Part shown: positions 1 through 7,898 of the stretch, piece by piece
How the letters are laid out: each line of letters opens with the position of its first letter
How positions within the stretch are numbered: the stretch's first letter is position 1
Assembly: GCF_002967715.1 (NCBI RefSeq)
Contig: NZ_PUIA01000001.1
Coordinates: 1 to 64,000 of the forward strand
Origin: Blastopirellula marina
Lineage (GTDB): Bacteria; Planctomycetota; Planctomycetia; Pirellulales; Pirellulaceae
Length of the DNA stretch: 64,000 bases
Reading direction: 5' to 3'
The notes under the pieces: model-generated
What the model saw: only the letters and a program-made list of their open reading frames with translations
Told to the model about the DNA's origin: nothing
The model's database searches: none
Translations under genes and position numbers: made by a program

Positions 1-514
1 CGCAGACTTCGCGTCGCAGTGGCCTGCTTCCGTTCGGGCTACGCCCTCACTCCAGCAGCCCACTGCGATTCCTTTTACCCAATCCGAACTCTCATAACGG
101 TGGGCCAGGTTTTTGGGGCATTTCAAATCTCCGTTTGGAGACATTTAACTAACTCCGTTACCGAGCCATGTTCTGACATTTGGTTCTCTCTCAGCTGAGA
201 CATTAAGGGCATTTCAGTCATTCCGAGATAGCATCGAAGCAACAAAATAATCGCATTCGTGCTTCCATCGTCAATATAGACGTACTTGTAATCCTCTAAA
301 AATCAATTTGCTTGCTGGGGTTTCTAGGCGTCAACTTCGTCTGGTCAAGCAGATGGAAATAGAGCTCTCGCTGTAAAGCGTGTTCTAGCAATGAGTTCCG
401 GTCACGTACTCAGGAGTTCTTGATTTTCTTTGTCGCAATCGGCGTTTCTTAAACATTAGTAAGGGCAAGAGTGATCGCGGGAAGACTTCCGTCTGTTGTG
501 AGGAGGCCGCGATC
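1..514. other. Gene-free stretch upstream of the island operon
   Basis: No convincing coding frame is present on either strand. The stretch holds an imperfect inverted repeat near its left end and a stem around the ribosome binding site at its right end, both listed separately. The middle is AT-rich and could contain the promoter for the operon that starts at 515, but no clear -35/-10 pair was found. Confidence 0.5.
15..67. repeat. Imperfect inverted repeat with nested hairpin
   Basis: The 14-base arms at 15-28 (CGCAGTGGCCTGCT) and 54-67 (AGCAGCCCACTGCG) are complementary except at one position. The 25-base loop holds a smaller hairpin, GGGC-TAC-GCCC, at 36-46. This could be a folded repeat element or the end of a transcript from a gene left of the window. 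It lacks the conserved core expected of an integron attC site. Confidence 0.5.
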
Positions 515-515
515 A
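472..515 (+). promoter_or_regulatory. Inverted repeat enclosing the Shine-Dalgarno of the first island gene
   Basis: TGATCGCGG (472-480) pairs perfectly with CCGCGATCA (507-515). The right arm ends on the A of the ATG at 515. The loop contains the strong AGGAGG (501-506) and a small palindrome, GGAAGACTTCC (480-490). As RNA it would put the start codon at the foot of a 9-bp stem. As DNA it could be an operator. The function is inference. Confidence 0.55.
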
Positions 516-1675
516 TGACTCAGCCCTTAAAAAGTGAGATGGCAAACATGCAAATGAGCCTGCCACACGACGATGATTACCAGGAAGATCACAAGTATCT
601 TCCTGGAACACCGACGGAGGATGTGTTCCAAAAAACTCTTCATTCTGTACCGAGAAACATCGAACAGATGTTTCAGTACCAGAACCTTCCTGTTGTCTAC
701 GCCGAGTGCGTTACGCAACCCCTGACTTCTCTTGAAATCGATCCTCAAACGGTACGTTCGTTTGTAGGGGTGAAGAACGCTGAAAGTCGTGTTATCCAGC
801 ACGCCTTTGCGACCTTGGACAGCGATGCCAGTCGAGCACACAAGCGAACTACGGCAGAGCAAGGTGTCAGGGTAATTCAGCAACGACTGCATCATGCTGA
901 AAAAGACCGTCAACGCGAAGAAGAGGTACGAAATCACCGGCCACGCGTTGAGGAAGTTCTATCCACACAGATGGAATTGATTTGGGACCTAACCGTCATT
1001 CCGAAAGTAGCCAAAATCGCCGGGTGGGCCGGAGTGTTTGCACTGTCCTTTCTGGGCGAAATCAAGAACGCTACGTTCCTTGCGATGAGTTCGGGCTTCG
1101 GTTTCGAGGAAGATTGGCTGGGCGCTTTCTGTTTTGTCCTACCAACCGTTCTCGGGGCGTTCACGGTATTGAAATACCTCGAGCGAAATCTAACGGAACG
1201 CGGTCGCCAGAAATACATCATCGCCATGAACCGTGTGGCTTTGCCACTCTGCCTTGTCACCATGGTTCTCTTCGCATGGTCGCTTGGTGCCTCGCATTCC
1301 GAAGTCGATCTTTTTGCAGCGGAAGAAGCCGCAGATTGGACGCCGCCACTGCACTGGCTTTTTGGAGCGTCGATGATGCTGCTGGCCTTGATGACGGCGA
1401 TGAGCGCTAGTTTGCTCAACGCGTCCGTCGTATCGCTATACCGGACAACAACTCGTCCGATTGTTCTCTATTCGGACACGACGAATGAAATGGCTCGCCT
1501 GGACGCCAATATCGCGACGTTGTCGTTTCTTCAGTCCAAGTTGCAAGCAGTCGTGACCCAACTGGACAAAGAGCGCCAGGCATTCGCAATGACATATTTG
1601 GCGGAATTAAAACGCCAGCATGCCGCACTGGCGGCAAAGCAGGCCCACCTCGGCACCGATCCACTTAACTCCTAA
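515..1675 (+). CDS. Four-TM membrane protein with coiled-coil ends, unknown function
   Basis: The predicted protein has 386 residues. An N-terminal soluble region of about 155 residues ends in a charged, helix-rich segment. Four hydrophobic segments follow at roughly 165-188, 200-222, 240-262 and 280-306. The C-terminal 80 residues are helical and rich in Gln, Lys and Ala. The start follows a strong AGGAGG eight bases upstream. The lipoprotein gene begins 18 bases after the stop and the VirD4/TraD-like ATPase follows, so this may be a membrane component of an island-encoded apparatus. I recognise no named family. Function is unknown; the gene call itself is secure. Confidence 0.8.
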   Translation: MTQPLKSEMANMQMSLPHDDDYQEDHKYLPGTPTEDVFQKTLHSVPRNIEQMFQYQNLPVVYAECVTQPLTSLEIDPQTVRSFVGVKNAESRVIQHAFATLDSDASRAHKRTTAEQGVRVIQQRLHHAEKDRQREEEVRNHRPRVEEVLSTQMELIWDLTVIPKVAKIAGWAGVFALSFLGEIKNATFLAMSSGFGFEEDWLGAFCFVLPTVLGAFTVLKYLERNLTERGRQKYIIAMNRVALPLCLVTMVLFAWSLGASHSEVDLFAAEEAADWTPPLHWLFGASMMLLALMTAMSASLLNASVVSLYRTTTRPIVLYSDTTNEMARLDANIATLSFLQSKLQAVVTQLDKERQAFAMTYLAELKRQHAALAAKQAHLGTDPLNS

Positions 1676-1693
1676 TTCACAGGGAACAATCAA

Positions 1694-3034
1694 ATGAAAA
1701 GCATGACTCGTACGCTTTGGATTCTTTCGTTCGCCTGGCTTGTCGCCGGTTGTGGTAGCGATCCACCGTCAAACTCGGAGTGGTATATCTTCATCGCGGA
1801 TGGGATCGACGAACCAACTCGAAATGAAGCCGCTCACGGTTTCCAAAAATTGCTTGGCGAGACGGCATCGCCAGGCGATGTGATTCACTTTATCGCTGCT
1901 CCAAGCCAGCAGCCTGTTGCATCGCTTGTCGTCCCAGTCGGTGGGCGGAACACACGGCTACGACATTCGGATGTTCGCAGTCAACTACCGAAAATCAAGC
2001 TGCTGTTTGATGGCTCTGATGCGACCGGAAATGGCCAACTGGGCGTGCCCAGTGTGGCTTCAACGGTCAATTCTTTGCGAAGCACCCATTTTTCGCCGCG
2101 TGTCATCCTCGTGGGAGACGTGCTCTACGATGATCCGCACCAGCAAGGGTGGAAGATGAGTGGTGGCTATGTGCCGCAAGATGGATCGCTTAATAATCCT
2201 GTTTGTCCCTTTCACGCCGCTTCTGATTTCCCGAAGAACACGACAATTGCCTGGCTCTCGCCAAGCGAATCCTGGGGCGAAGGAGAGAGGCATCGCTCTG
2301 CCGTTAAACGCTTCTATCAACTCTTTGCTCAGGCGAAGGGTGCGCAACTCTCACGGATCACGGCAGGTGGAGATGTCGCGTTCAAGGCGTACGAGCATTC
2401 AATCACAAAGCTCGTTGCCAAAGATGATGGCAACCAGATGGAATTCGTCGGCCAAAAGACCGCCAGAACGGTACGAGTCCCTCACCAAGATCTTGTCAAA
2501 GTCAAAGTCGATTCAAGTGTCGTTGCCGCGCCAGACGAACCTGAGATCGCTCCTCCGGGACCAGAGCTTCCTCCCGCGATGGAAGAACATCTGAGAGAAG
2601 TGGAAGGCGATTTAGAAACGATTACCGTAGCAATCGATTGGTTCTCAGAAGACCCCCATTGTGACATGGATGTCTACGGCATCACGCGAGGTCATGACGA
2701 GGAAATCAGTTTCAGAAATATGCGAACCGAATACGGAAACATAAAGAAAGATGTTCGCACCCCCTCGTGGATTCAAGACGACATGGCTCACATGCTTCAC
2801 TGGGAGGTGTTGACCGTTAAGAACGATCGCCTATCGGACTTATCGGTTTACCTGAACTGTTATCAAGGGACCAAGCCAGCCACGGTTCGGGTTGTTTGTA
2901 TCTGGAAAGGCATTCGCCGCCAGAAAATCTACCGAATCGAAGGACCTGGCGATGGAGCGAAAGATATCGACAAGCGTGACCTGAGCCCGGCCTGGAAAAA
3001 GGTTGTCTGGGATAAAAGCTGGGAGCGGATCTAG
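1694..3034 (+). CDS. Lipoprotein with possible VWA-like and YfaP/DUF2135-like domains
   Basis: The 446-residue protein starts with a signal peptide ending in a clear lipobox (LVAGC, Cys about residue 20), so it should be lipid-anchored outside the inner membrane. Residues about 30-230 alternate strands and helices (YIFIADGIDE, RVILVGDVLYDD) in a way that suggests a Rossmann/VWA-like fold, but no complete MIDAS motif is visible. The C-terminal 130 residues include a DPHCDMDVYG segment that recalls the DLDLHV motif of YfaP-type domains. Both domain calls are tentative. It lies between the four-TM protein and the VirD4-like ATPase and has an AGGGA ribosome binding site. Confidence 0.7.
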   Translation: MKSMTRTLWILSFAWLVAGCGSDPPSNSEWYIFIADGIDEPTRNEAAHGFQKLLGETASPGDVIHFIAAPSQQPVASLVVPVGGRNTRLRHSDVRSQLPKIKLLFDGSDATGNGQLGVPSVASTVNSLRSTHFSPRVILVGDVLYDDPHQQGWKMSGGYVPQDGSLNNPVCPFHAASDFPKNTTIAWLSPSESWGEGERHRSAVKRFYQLFAQAKGAQLSRITAGGDVAFKAYEHSITKLVAKDDGNQMEFVGQKTARTVRVPHQDLVKVKVDSSVVAAPDEPEIAPPGPELPPAMEEHLREVEGDLETITVAIDWFSEDPHCDMDVYGITRGHDEEISFRNMRTEYGNIKKDVRTPSWIQDDMAHMLHWEVLTVKNDRLSDLSVYLNCYQGTKPATVRVVCIWKGIRRQKIYRIEGPGDGAKDIDKRDLSPAWKKVVWDKSWERI

Positions 3035-3105
3035 GAAACCGTTCTCAGCACGTGGTTAATCGGACGTATGGTCTAAATCGATATCTGATTGGGAAACCCT
3101 TCATC

Positions 3106-5133
3106 ATGAAAAGTCTCCTTAGGCATTACGGTTTCCGGCGGATTGCGGCCCACCTCATTGGGTTGGTGGTGGGCTGCGGAAGCTTTGTGCTACTTGAGTA
3201 CCTGCCATCTGATGACCGGTGGTGGACCCATCCCGAAATGATAGTTGTGGACGGTCTTCAGGATGGAATGATGAGGGTGGTCCTTGTCGCTTGGCTCTAC
3301 ATCTTCGTACGGCCATGGATGGCTAAGCGAGGATGGTTCGGGCAAACCGTAAATCTCGTCGTGCTTGTGGCTTTGCCGTATTTCATATGGGGACTTATCG
3401 AATGTGCCCACGCGGCAATGATTGCCGTCGAATTATCTTGGAGTTCCTTGGAAGCTGTTGCCATCGAGCTTCTCCAAAAACTTGCTGTTCCGATGGTCGT
3501 GATTTGGATACCACAGATCTGGCTAGAAATATGTGAGCAACTCAAGGCCACGCCCTTCTTGCGGAGATGGTTTCAAGCACATCGCGGCCATATCGCCTCT
3601 TGGATTCTTGCCGTACATTTCCGACAGTTTATTCGCCCTCTTCCCTCGAATCCGGATGCTTATGCCGGTCAATTGGGAAAAGGGATATTTGTTGGGCGAA
3701 CACTGTTCGAAGATGACGGTATCGGAGGACAAGAGGTATTCATTTACGACAACGCGCATTCTGTGGTTTGTGCCGCCACAGGGGGAGGAAAGCATATTAC
3801 CCATGAAGCCCATCTTGCCAGCTTGCACCAAGGGAGTGGCATTTTTATCTCGCCGAAGCCATCTCTTGCCGATTTGACTCTAGGGCGTCGAGTCGATCCA
3901 CGTATCTTCTTGGAAGGGCGTTTCGCGGAACACGAACGTGGCATCAACCCTGCGGGAATCAGTCAATGTCGTTATCACATCCCCAACAGTCGAGCCTTCG
4001 TTCTTGGCAGTAATCAATCGGTCTATCCCGCCTGTCGTTATGGCTTTCTGAATGATATCGATTTCACCAAGGATAGTGCTTGGTCCAGGCTAATGGCCTT
4101 GGCTCGTGGAAGTTTTCCAGACCGTCCCAAGAACTGTTCAACCGATCCATGGTTCGTACTCACGGCGAGAACTCTCTTTGCGTCGGTATGTGGCTACGTT
4201 TGCCTGACTGATCCCAATCCAGCACACCGAACTTTGCCCTGGATTGCGGAGCGTACATTAGGGATTGATCCCAAGACCGGGATTGCCAGCCCCAAGTATT
4301 TTGAATCGCTCCTGAAGCAGATCCTTCAGTGCAATGGTATGAATGGTCTTCTGCAAACGGGGGCCAGTAATATCTACAACTTGGGCGAAAAGGCTTTTGG
4401 CTCGATCTTTTCCGAAACTGCGAATGGTCTTTCATGGATGCTCGACAGCACCTGGCGAAAGCAACTTTCGGGAAGTGATTTTAGCTTTCATTGGGTAGGT
4501 GAGGAGGAGTCGCCAGTCACGGTCTATATCATTCCGCGTCAAGGACGAGCCGCGTTTCAAGAAGACATTCCTTGGCTACGAACGATTTCAGAGATGAGTC
4601 TAGAAATCCTTGCCAATAAGGAACCAGTTCCAAAGACGCCTACATTGTTCGTCGGTGACGAATATCGACAGTGGGGTGAGGACATTTCTGCCGTGAAGTA
4701 CGGTTTTGTGATCCTTCGATCGAGCAATGTCAAGTTGGTCTTGTACGTCCAGTCACATTCCCAATTAATTGAGATGTTTGGTGAACATGGCGCTGCGGAA
4801 ATCGAATCATCCTCGACCATGACTTACTTCGCGGTGAACGACATTCTCACAGCAGAACGTATCAGTCGTCGTCTTGGCAAACATTCCTTTGACAACGGTC
4901 GTGGTGGGATTCAAGCAACTGATGTGCTCACTCCTGCTGAAGTGAGTAATCAGCTACGTCTGACAAGTCCGCTTGCATTCACATTTCCTGCGGGTGCAGC
5001 CCCGATGCGACTGGAGCGAGTTGCTTTCAAGCCTCTTCGGCTAAACGACGGAGGTCGCTATAACGCTTTGCCCTTGGATGGGCATTTTGATGACGGACTT
5101 ACACGTGAGTCATTCTACGGGACCATTTCCTAA
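3106..5133 (+). CDS. VirD4/TraD-like coupling ATPase with atypical P-loop
   Basis: The 675-residue protein has hydrophobic N-terminal segments (about 10-30, 60-80, 85-115, 125-150) followed by a cytoplasmic ATPase region, as in type IV coupling proteins. The P-loop region reads CAATGGGKHIT (Lys about residue 229) and is followed by FISPKPS. The Walker B strand is TLFVGDEY (Asp about 518). A TraD-like C-terminal part follows (VLYVQSHSQL, then AERISRRLGKHS). The P-loop departs from GxxxxGK[ST] at the first Gly (Ala) and at the residue after Lys (His). ATG at 3106 is preferred over an upstream GTG at 3052. No relaxase or other type IV secretion gene is seen nearby, so the transfer role is inferred. 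Confidence 0.75.
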   Translation: MKSLLRHYGFRRIAAHLIGLVVGCGSFVLLEYLPSDDRWWTHPEMIVVDGLQDGMMRVVLVAWLYIFVRPWMAKRGWFGQTVNLVVLVALPYFIWGLIECAHAAMIAVELSWSSLEAVAIELLQKLAVPMVVIWIPQIWLEICEQLKATPFLRRWFQAHRGHIASWILAVHFRQFIRPLPSNPDAYAGQLGKGIFVGRTLFEDDGIGGQEVFIYDNAHSVVCAATGGGKHITHEAHLASLHQGSGIFISPKPSLADLTLGRRVDPRIFLEGRFAEHERGINPAGISQCRYHIPNSRAFVLGSNQSVYPACRYGFLNDIDFTKDSAWSRLMALARGSFPDRPKNCSTDPWFVLTARTLFASVCGYVCLTDPNPAHRTLPWIAERTLGIDPKTGIASPKYFESLLKQILQCNGMNGLLQTGASNIYNLGEKAFGSIFSETANGLSWMLDSTWRKQLSGSDFSFHWVGEEESPVTVYIIPRQGRAAFQEDIPWLRTISEMSLEILANKEPVPKTPTLFVGDEYRQWGEDISAVKYGFVILRSSNVKLVLYVQSHSQLIEMFGEHGAAEIESSSTMTYFAVNDILTAERISRRLGKHSFDNGRGGIQATDVLTPAEVSNQLRLTSPLAFTFPAGAAPMRLERVAFKPLRLNDGGRYNALPLDGHFDDGLTRESFYGTIS

Positions 5134-5164
5134 CAACCTTCCCTTTTATTTTCAGGAGAATGAA

Positions 5165-5575
5165 ATGAGTGGACTCGATAACACACCCGGTATGGGTGAC
5201 GAATTCAAGAAAGCCAATCAGAAAGAGAAGCCCCTTGAACATGATGCGATCGACTGGGAGTTGACTGAAGAGCCGGAAATCGAGCCTTCTGAGCTTCATC
5301 CAACGCTTGAATTCAGGCCAGGCGGACAGCTTGAACGTGACGTGCATGCCGAGATCGATGAGGCCGCTCGCCGATCGATCATTGAAGCTCAGGAGCGGGG
5401 GCGTCAAGAAGAGCCTGAGTTTGAAACGATGCGGGAGGAATGGGACGAAGTCTCTTCAAGAGAATACGAAGACTTCTGTGCGGAACGTGACTGGGACGCT
5501 TACCAGAATCGCCTGGAAGATGATCGGGCAGAGCGTTTCAATCGCGAAAGCTCCGAGCACGATCATGAACACTAG
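5165..5575 (+). CDS. Small, very acidic hydrophilic protein, unknown function
   Basis: The 136-residue protein is dominated by Glu, Asp and Arg, with no membrane segment or Cys motif. The composition suggests a largely helical or disordered protein. ATG at 5165 is chosen because an AGGAGA sequence lies just upstream; a longer reading frame begins at 5078 but overlaps the ATPase gene. It sits 31 bases after the ATPase stop and is probably co-transcribed with it. It may be an accessory partner of the ATPase, but nothing in the sequence proves this. Confidence 0.7.
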   Translation: MSGLDNTPGMGDEFKKANQKEKPLEHDAIDWELTEEPEIEPSELHPTLEFRPGGQLERDVHAEIDEAARRSIIEAQERGRQEEPEFETMREEWDEVSSREYEDFCAERDWDAYQNRLEDDRAERFNRESSEHDHEH

Positions 5576-5588
5576 ATTGGAGCCAGCT

Positions 5589-6017
5589 ATGAACGAAGTC
5601 ATCCAACGTATTGAACAACAACTAAGAAACCAATTCGATGAGTTGCGAACTCAAGAAGACCAACTCAAGGAGCAATTGTTAGATGTTCAGGAAGTTCGGG
5701 AGCAGTTGGGAGTAACATTGACCGAACTTAAATCCAAAGCACTCCGGCGTCAGCGGCGAAAGCAAAAATGTTCTCATGATGAAGTTCGTGGCATTATCAA
5801 AGCGGTCTTGGCAGACGGAAAGAGTCTGGAAACAAGTGAGCTTCAGGAGAGCGTGAAGGACCAAATTAAGAATTGTGGCAATTCAATCAACGGCTTCGCG
5901 CGAGTCTTTAAGGCAATACTCAAAACGAGCCTTGTTGTGGAAGTCGCGCCAGGTGTCGTTCGCCTACAGGACAACGCCGACTTAGCCATCCCTCATGCAG
6001 ATGTCACTGAAAGATAG
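5589..6017 (+). CDS. Small coiled-coil protein with C-terminal winged-helix-like part, unknown
   Basis: The 142-residue protein begins with about 50 residues of heptad-like sequence (MNEVIQRIEQQLRNQF, then repeated Glu/Gln/Leu). A basic stretch follows (about 55-62), then a segment of roughly 70 residues with alternating helices that could be a small DNA-binding fold (HDEVRGIIKAVLADGK, FARVFKAILK). Its first residues resemble those of the next gene (MNEIIARLERIE), suggesting a shared coiled-coil interface. The start is 13 bases after the previous stop. No family is recognised. Confidence 0.65.
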   Translation: MNEVIQRIEQQLRNQFDELRTQEDQLKEQLLDVQEVREQLGVTLTELKSKALRRQRRKQKCSHDEVRGIIKAVLADGKSLETSELQESVKDQIKNCGNSINGFARVFKAILKTSLVVEVAPGVVRLQDNADLAIPHADVTER

Positions 6018-6071
6018 TTCAACCATTTCAGATCCATGCGGAATTGTTCTCATCCACGATTGAGGTTAATC

Positions 6072-6347
6072 ATGAACGAAATCATTGCACGACTAGAACG
6101 AATTGAAAGCCTTCTGTTCGACCTTTCTTCTGAACGTGTACGGAAGGAGTATTACACCATATCTGAGGTCGCGCAGATCGTAGGACGATCTGAGTACACT
6201 GTTCGGGAGTGGGCCAGGCATCATCGCATTCTCGCCGAAAAGAGCCGCGTTGGCTGTGGTAATTCGACTGAATGGCGAGTGAGCCATGAGGAACTGACCC
6301 GCATTCAGAACGAAGGGCCGCTTCCTATCCGAAAGCAAATTGGGTAG
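6072..6347 (+). CDS. Excisionase-like helix-turn-helix DNA-binding protein
   Basis: The 91-residue protein has an N-terminal helix (MNEIIARLERIESLLFDL) and then a MerR/excisionase-type winged HTH: YYTISEVAQIVGRSEYTVREWARHHRI, about residues 28-55, written here as overlapping short pieces YYTISEVAQIV and SEYTVREWARHHR. Such proteins act as recombination directionality factors or small regulators in mobile elements. It closes the operon that starts at 515 and is the natural partner for the integrase at 9005-10234, although that gene lies 2.7 kb away on the other strand. ATG at 6072 is preferred to a frame extension to 6036. Confidence 0.75.
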   Translation: MNEIIARLERIESLLFDLSSERVRKEYYTISEVAQIVGRSEYTVREWARHHRILAEKSRVGCGNSTEWRVSHEELTRIQNEGPLPIRKQIG

Positions 6348-6384
6348 CCGCACAGTTCTCCGACGAAAGAACGAACAAAAGCAG

Positions 6385-6405
6385 GCAGGTAAGACAAGTA
6401 CCTGC
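6385..6405. terminator. Hairpin between convergent genes
   Basis: GCAGGTA (6385-6391) pairs with TACCTGC (6399-6405) across a 7-base loop. It lies between the 3' ends of the HTH gene (plus) and the LRR-like gene (minus). There is no long T-run, so termination activity is uncertain. Confidence 0.35.
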
Positions 6406-6458
6406 TGGGAAAGTGATGTGAGGTGCAATCGCCCCAGTCCGCTTTTCTTTCCTCATAG

Positions 6459-6887
6459 CTATTCTCGTTTTTTCCAGACAAGCTTGCACTTAGGGTTTCG
6501 CGCACGAAATTCAACTAACTGAGCTTCAGTTAGTTCGGTATTGCCTAAGTCTAAGTATTCAAACTGGTCCATAGACAAAAGGGTTTCAATTGAATACACC
6601 GACAGGTTAGTATCTCCAACAGAAAGACTCTTGAGCTCCGTAAGTTTAGCTAACTCCCACGTACACTTCGAAGTGTACCTGTCTCCGAAATAAGACAAGG
6701 ATACGATGCGGCCATTCCGGTCCATCTCCCAATCCCATTCAAATCCGCCGACCACCATTAATCGGTCTAAGGTATCGGAGTCACCCCTCGCTAAGTATGA
6801 CTTTAAAGCTAGAGTGGTGAATCCGACCGCCGCAATGAGTATCAGCATGTGCCATAATCGGAAACGAATTAAGAAGCGACGAATCAT
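6459..6887 (-). CDS. Single-TM protein with short leucine-rich-repeat-like domain
   Basis: The 142-residue protein starts with an Arg-rich stretch and one membrane segment (RFRLWHMLILIAAVGFTTLAL, about residues 8-28, given here as the motif RFRLWHML plus hydrophobic tail). The outer domain contains leucine-rich-repeat-like units (LAKLTELKSLSVGDTNL; MDQFEYLDLGNTELTEAQL). The N-terminal motif matches a signature common in planctomycete single-TM proteins, also seen at 18965-22455. It lies downstream of the Rhs tip on the same strand, where an immunity gene would be expected, but nothing else supports an immunity role. Confidence 0.7.
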   Translation of the reverse strand: MIRRFLIRFRLWHMLILIAAVGFTTLALKSYLARGDSDTLDRLMVVGGFEWDWEMDRNGRIVSLSYFGDRYTSKCTWELAKLTELKSLSVGDTNLSVYSIETLLSMDQFEYLDLGNTELTEAQLVEFRARNPKCKLVWKKRE

Positions 6888-7124
6888 GTTCGAATTATCT
6901 GGCCAATCTTCGCACTATAAGGACATGTTTAACGGCTAAAACTTGAAGGCTCAAAGGAGACGGCAATCCCCAAAGCCAAAAAGTGGTTCATTTCGGCATT
7001 AGAATCGATCACGGCTTGCCTTGCCTTTCCGAGCATGGAAGACCAAGGATGGTTTGCTACAAATGTCGATCGCGTTCGTCAATCTATGCTTACAAAGTTT
7101 ATGCAAAAAATGTTTGGACTGCAC

Positions 7125-7877
7125 CTATTTATTGTCGCCAGGTTTAACGCCGATCGAAAGCGCAATTGAGAAGTTTTGGGGAGGTATTGCACCATGGTAT
7201 CCTGGAAGAATCTTAATTCCTGGATAGTTTTTAAGTTGAAACCAATTGTTGTCATCAATTGAATTTGGAGTATCAAAAGGCGTTAACACGTTAAAAAACT
7301 CTTGTTTTTCAGTAGTATGCTTACCCTCTTGGTCCTTTTTCAGTTTGAAGGTCGACCATTTCGATGTTCGGACACGGGCTATGCGGTCCACCAATGTCAA
7401 CCGACATAATATGGCTTCCATGTTCATAGGATCTGGAATTGCCTCTCTGACAATCCACACTTCTCGAATGCTTGTGAGTGTTAATTCTATCTCTCTAACG
7501 CTCGTCCTCGTGCCCTGAGTAATCTCCTGTTTTGTGACCGATGGATTAAAGCCGTCTTCACCTCTTTGTATTTCAGGGCCCAGGACAATATCGTTCTCCT
7601 TTAGATGGCCCCATTTACTACGATCTAGAGGGAGTAGTTTGGTTTTTCTAACTTTAAGATCGATGTTTGTTTTATTCTTAGGGTATCCGATCGAATACCA
7701 AAACTCTTTGGAGTAGGTCACCTCGCTTGTTGTTTCTTCGAAAAAACCTACTTGCAATCCACTGGGGTCGGTTGAATCTAGGGACGCGTTTTTAACATAC
7801 CGAGCAAGATTCTCATCCCCTGCTTCAAATCCAATCGGGTCTTCACTAATCCAACGGCCAATGGTGGGATCGAACAT
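7125..7877 (-). CDS. Orphan Rhs-repeat C-terminal tip with variable domain
   Basis: The 250-residue protein begins directly with the end of an Rhs core: FDPTIGRWISEDPIGF at residues 2-17, then NLARYVKN and DPSGL near residue 40. Full Rhs proteins carry more than 1000 residues before this point. The remaining 210 residues form a variable C-terminal domain of unknown type. A GGAG sequence precedes the ATG, and the SirB1-like gene stops 21 bases upstream, so this could be expressed as a separate short gene rather than being plain debris. In known Rhs systems the C-terminal tip is often a toxin; whether that holds here is unknown. Confidence 0.7.
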   Translation of the reverse strand: MFDPTIGRWISEDPIGFEAGDENLARYVKNASLDSTDPSGLQVGFFEETTSEVTYSKEFWYSIGYPKNKTNIDLKVRKTKLLPLDRSKWGHLKENDIVLGPEIQRGEDGFNPSVTKQEITQGTRTSVREIELTLTSIREVWIVREAIPDPMNMEAILCRLTLVDRIARVRTSKWSTFKLKKDQEGKHTTEKQEFFNVLTPFDTPNSIDDNNWFQLKNYPGIKILPGYHGAIPPQNFSIALSIGVKPGDNK

Positions 7878-7898
7878 GGAACTGATCTCCGTTAACGA

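Noticed and set aside
6930-7165. Protein-like plus-strand frame between the LRR-like gene and the Rhs tip
   Set aside because: It has no start codon at a sensible place and no ribosome binding site, and it overlaps the 3' end of the Rhs tip; it may be a gene remnant but cannot be supported.
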